Shown here: positions 61,584-64,000 of the stretch, piece by piece
How the letters are laid out: every line of letters starts with the position of its first letter
Numbering within the stretch: the stretch's first letter is position 1
Source of the DNA: Symbiodinium sp. CCMP2592
Taxonomy: Eukaryota > Sar > Dinophyceae > Suessiales > Symbiodiniaceae
Reading direction: 5' to 3'
Length of the DNA: 64,000 nt
Assembly: GCA_905221615.1 (NCBI GenBank)
Contig: CAJNDT010005913.1
Span: 2,542,001-2,606,000 of the forward strand
Made by a program: the position numbers and the translations under genes
The notes under the pieces: generated by a model
Told to the model about the DNA's origin: nothing
Seen by the model: only the letters and a program-made list of their open reading frames with translations
The model's database searches: none

Positions 61584-63365
61584 ATGTATAAGTGGCTGAT
61601 TGTGGTGATGATGACTTGGGGTGTGGGGATTGGGTCCGTCGCGTGTGCTCAAGAGGCTGACGAGAAAACGAGTCCCTTTGAGCGGATTCGATGGGTGGAA
61701 GATAAGCCTGAGGTGCTGGTCGGGGGTGAGTGGTACAAGGCGATCACGATCGACGGTGTTGGGGTGAGTGATATTCTTGAGTTTTGTGAAGGGCGATGGC
61801 CTGGGTTGGCGCGGAAGCGGTTTGGTGAGGATCTTGTGGAAGCGATGCGGCTGATGGGGCGTGCGCCGAATCGGTTGGTGGATCTTGGTGTCATACGGGT
61901 GTCGGACAATGAGCGTATGGAGCTGAGTGATGTAGCGATGACCAAGGCGAATCGGCGATCGATACTTCATGATTCCAATGGAAGACCTGTGCCCAAGATT
62001 GTCCCTGAGTATGTGTCGCGTGATCAAGCGTGTGAAGACATTGATCGGTTCTGCGCGGGATTGAGGGAGCAGTTTGCGTATCTCGATCTCAAGGGTATTG
62101 ATTTAGAAGGTGAGATTGCAGCGATCAAGGGGGGGCTTGGAGAGCGTGTTGCTACTGGTGATCTCGCTGATGTGTTGCATCGGCTTTTGATGCGGTTTGG
62201 CGATGGGCATGCGCGTGTGTCATCGCAATATATGAAGCGTCCGGGGATGTACCCTCCTTTCCTACTTGCGGAAGCGCGGGGCGGGGTTGTTGCGTTTGCT
62301 GCTGATCGTGGTGGGTTTGTTGACGAGGACTATCCGTATCTCGTTGAGATTGATGGGAGGGCGATTGACGAGTGGGTTGAGGCGGCGTCTAGGACGGTGG
62401 CGGCGGGCAGTGATCAGCTTGTGCGGTATCGTGCGCTGCGCGGGGTCCGGAGTCTTGAGCTGCTCCGCGTCGAGCTCGGGCTTGCTGAGAGTTCGCGTGT
62501 TGTGTGCAAGCTGGCGAAAGATCCGCAGGGGGGTGAGACGACTGAGGTTGTCTTGTCGATGAATGAGAGGCGTCCGATTTATGGTTCATGGCCTCGCACT
62601 GAGACGAGGGTGTTGGATGGTGGGATCGGGTATCTACGGCTGGAGCAGATGCGGGATGATTTGGTCCCGCATTTGAGGATGGCGATGAAGAGCTTTCGGG
62701 ATACTCGCGGTTTGATTGTTGATGTGCGAGGGAATTCCGGTGGGACGAGGTCGCTGTTGACCGCGTTTGCGGGGTACTTGGTGGCGGATGATCAGGGTGC
62801 TTGGGTAGGGAATGTAGCTCGGTATCGCTTGAGTGATCGTTTCTCAGAGGACCATCTCGAAGCGCGGTCCATGTATCGCGCGGATGATCCGAGATGGAGT
62901 GAGCGGCAACGGCTGGCGGTTGGATCCTTTGCTGCGGACTTTGAGGCGGAGTGGTCTCCGGATGGGGAGTTTAGTGATTGGCACTTTTTGGTATTAGATC
63001 GTACTGGTCATGCGGATGAGTATTTTTATAGCCATCCTGTTGTGATCCTGAGTGATGCGGGTTGCTTTAGCGCTACGGACATCTTTCTAGGTGCGTTATC
63101 TGGAAGACCAAATGTGACACTGATGGGCGGGGCGAGTGGCGGTGGGAGTGCGAGGGTGCAGCGGTTCGAACTGCCGAACACGGATATTTCGGTTCGCTGT
63201 GCTTCGATGGTTTCGTATCGGCCTGATGGACGTTTGTATGATGGGCGCGGCGTGGGAGTGGATGTTGAAGTTCCTGTTGCGCCGGGAGATTTCTTGCTTG
63301 GCGGTTCAGATACGGTTCTCGAAGCTGGGATTGATTGGATACTTGAGCGTATTCATAAGCCTTGA
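61584..63365 (+). CDS. Secreted S41-family (tail-specific-type) peptidase
   Basis: The 593-residue protein has a signal peptide (MMTWGVGIGSVACAQ). An N-terminal helical part with FGDGHARVSSQ follows, then the S41 core: GGIGYLRLEQM, LIVDVRGNSGGTRSLL and the nucleophile region ILSDAGCFSATDIFLGAL (Ser496). It finishes with the expected strand YDGRGVGVDVEV and PV. No PDZ domain is obvious, although the segment near residues 220-250 could hold one. It probably cleaves proteins in the periplasm or outside. The gene is divergent from the AsmA-like one with 241 bases between them. Confidence 0.85.
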   Translation: MYKWLIVVMMTWGVGIGSVACAQEADEKTSPFERIRWVEDKPEVLVGGEWYKAITIDGVGVSDILEFCEGRWPGLARKRFGEDLVEAMRLMGRAPNRLVDLGVIRVSDNERMELSDVAMTKANRRSILHDSNGRPVPKIVPEYVSRDQACEDIDRFCAGLREQFAYLDLKGIDLEGEIAAIKGGLGERVATGDLADVLHRLLMRFGDGHARVSSQYMKRPGMYPPFLLAEARGGVVAFAADRGGFVDEDYPYLVEIDGRAIDEWVEAASRTVAAGSDQLVRYRALRGVRSLELLRVELGLAESSRVVCKLAKDPQGGETTEVVLSMNERRPIYGSWPRTETRVLDGGIGYLRLEQMRDDLVPHLRMAMKSFRDTRGLIVDVRGNSGGTRSLLTAFAGYLVADDQGAWVGNVARYRLSDRFSEDHLEARSMYRADDPRWSERQRLAVGSFAADFEAEWSPDGEFSDWHFLVLDRTGHADEYFYSHPVVILSDAGCFSATDIFLGALSGRPNVTLMGGASGGGSARVQRFELPNTDISVRCASMVSYRPDGRLYDGRGVGVDVEVPVAPGDFLLGGSDTVLEAGIDWILERIHKP

Positions 63366-63407
63366 GTGTGGGTATACACGCTGGGTTTGTTGAGTAATTC
63401 TTTGAGT

Positions 63408-64000
63408 TTAGGGGGCGGCTTTGTAGGCGCTGAGGAAGATGTTGAGGTCTTCGATGTTGTAGAACCCATCGTCGTTGAGGTCGGCGATGGGGTTCTGGCT
63501 CGACAGGGCGCTGATGAAGATCGAGATGTCGATGAAGTTGAGGGTGTCGTCGGCGTTGAAGTCCGCAAGGTTGGTAGTCGTCGAGATTGTGAGCGACGGC
63601 ATGAGGGTGACGGTGCGCTCGTTTGCGGTCACTCGGATGGTCAGGGTGTGGTTCCCGGCTTTGGCGCCGTTTTCGGAGAGCGCGGAGAGGGGGATGTCGT
63701 AGATTCCTGGCGCGACGAACTCGGGGAGTCCTGGTGTGAGGTGCTTGGGGTTAAACTCGAGGTTGAAGGTTGCGGGGAGCTGGAGTGTTTGTTGCTCGTA
63801 GTCTTTGATATGGACGCGGAGCTTGGGGGTTGGTCCGGCGTCGTCGATGAGGATGCGCGAGGGCTGGGTGACGGTGGTCTGCACAGCGTCGGGGACATCG
63901 GTGAGTGAGTCGCGGAACTCTTGGAACTTGGGGATCATCTGATCGACGGCGTCTTCGGCGGCGGATCCTTGGTTGGGGATGTTGATGAACATGAACTTGT
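63408..64000 (-). CDS. Dockerin-like repeat protein, C-terminal part (5' end beyond window)
   Basis: The frame is open to the right edge, so the gene starts beyond 64000; the internal ATG at 63992 is probably not the start. About 197 residues are visible. There is an immunoglobulin-like beta region (LRVHIKDYEQQTLQLPATFNLEF), then two calcium-loop repeats: LADFNADDTLNFIDISIFISAL and IADLNDDGFYNIEDLNIFLSAY. This pair (DFNADD...D, DLNDDG...D) is the planctomycete dockerin-like C-terminal module found on secreted proteins. What it docks to is unknown. Confidence 0.75.
   Translation of the reverse strand, partial: KFMFINIPNQGSAAEDAVDQMIPKFQEFRDSLTDVPDAVQTTVTQPSRILIDDAGPTPKLRVHIKDYEQQTLQLPATFNLEFNPKHLTPGLPEFVAPGIYDIPLSALSENGAKAGNHTLTIRVTANERTVTLMPSLTISTTTNLADFNADDTLNFIDISIFISALSSQNPIADLNDDGFYNIEDLNIFLSAYKAAP

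Noticed and set aside
1-64000. rRNA, tRNA, CRISPR array, insertion sequence
   Set aside because: I looked for conserved rRNA segments, cloverleaf arms, regularly spaced repeats and transposase motifs and saw none.

Overview
The window reads as bacterial chromosome from a planctomycete-like organism, most plausibly class Phycisphaerae. Pointers are a secreted protein ending in a PAPS-type PEP-CTERM anchor, a secreted protein with a DFNADD/DLNDDG dockerin-like tail, a lysine-alanine-rich histone H1-like protein, a very large secreted HExxHxxGxxH protease, and several envelope proteins recognisable only as planctomycete families. This is inference from gene content; the window has no rRNA, tRNA or CRISPR array.

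The most important structural feature is near 52.3-52.6 kb. The top strand is strongly C-rich over G to the left and strongly G-rich over C to the right, whichever strand is coding. Three perfect copies of the parS palindrome TGTTCCACGTGGAACA lie at the switch, beside parB. I read this as the replication-origin side of the chromosome.

Layout. 1-21.3 kb is a surface-glycan locus: a GT2 tail, two GT4 enzymes, an acetyltransferase, a Wzy-like polymerase, a decaprenyl-phosphate phosphoribosyltransferase facing a polytopic GT-C-like protein, gmd, a two-headed GT4 enzyme, a Wzx-like flippase and GDP-fucose synthase. Two membrane-anchored endonuclease/exonuclease/phosphatase-family proteins and a giant protease are interspersed. 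gmd and fcl together make GDP-L-fucose.

21.3-26.7 kb is a mixed accessory stretch. It holds two low-GC genes, one nucleotide-cyclase-like and one thioredoxin-like, between ordinary GC-rich genes for a PH-like membrane protein, an AAC(6')-like GNAT, a thioredoxin-like protein and a PEP-CTERM protein. 26.8-31.6 kb holds two secreted proteins ending in phage-type S74 self-cleaving chaperone domains, one with a collagen-like segment, then a DUF1450-like protein and the H1-like protein. A relative of their N-terminal domain lies at 17.6-18.9 kb.

31.8-50.1 kb is mainly housekeeping: a polyferredoxin with TPRs, type II DAHP synthase, a degenerate metallo-beta-lactamase-fold protein, a PLP enzyme, a TPR-sulfotransferase, SurE, an HDOD protein, UDP-GlcNAc 2-epimerase, TruA, a short NuoG, HisS, an orphan ABC ATPase and a winged-helix-like protein. 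50.3-53.4 kb holds parB, a Nudix gene and a soluble histidine-kinase-like gene around the parS cluster. 53.4-64 kb has REP-like repeats, two membrane or envelope proteins, a chemoreceptor, a broken comEC, an AsmA-like protein, an S41 protease and the edge-truncated dockerin-like protein.

Most starts were moved downstream of the longest open frame to the first ATG with a Shine-Dalgarno-like GGAG or a stop/start overlap.
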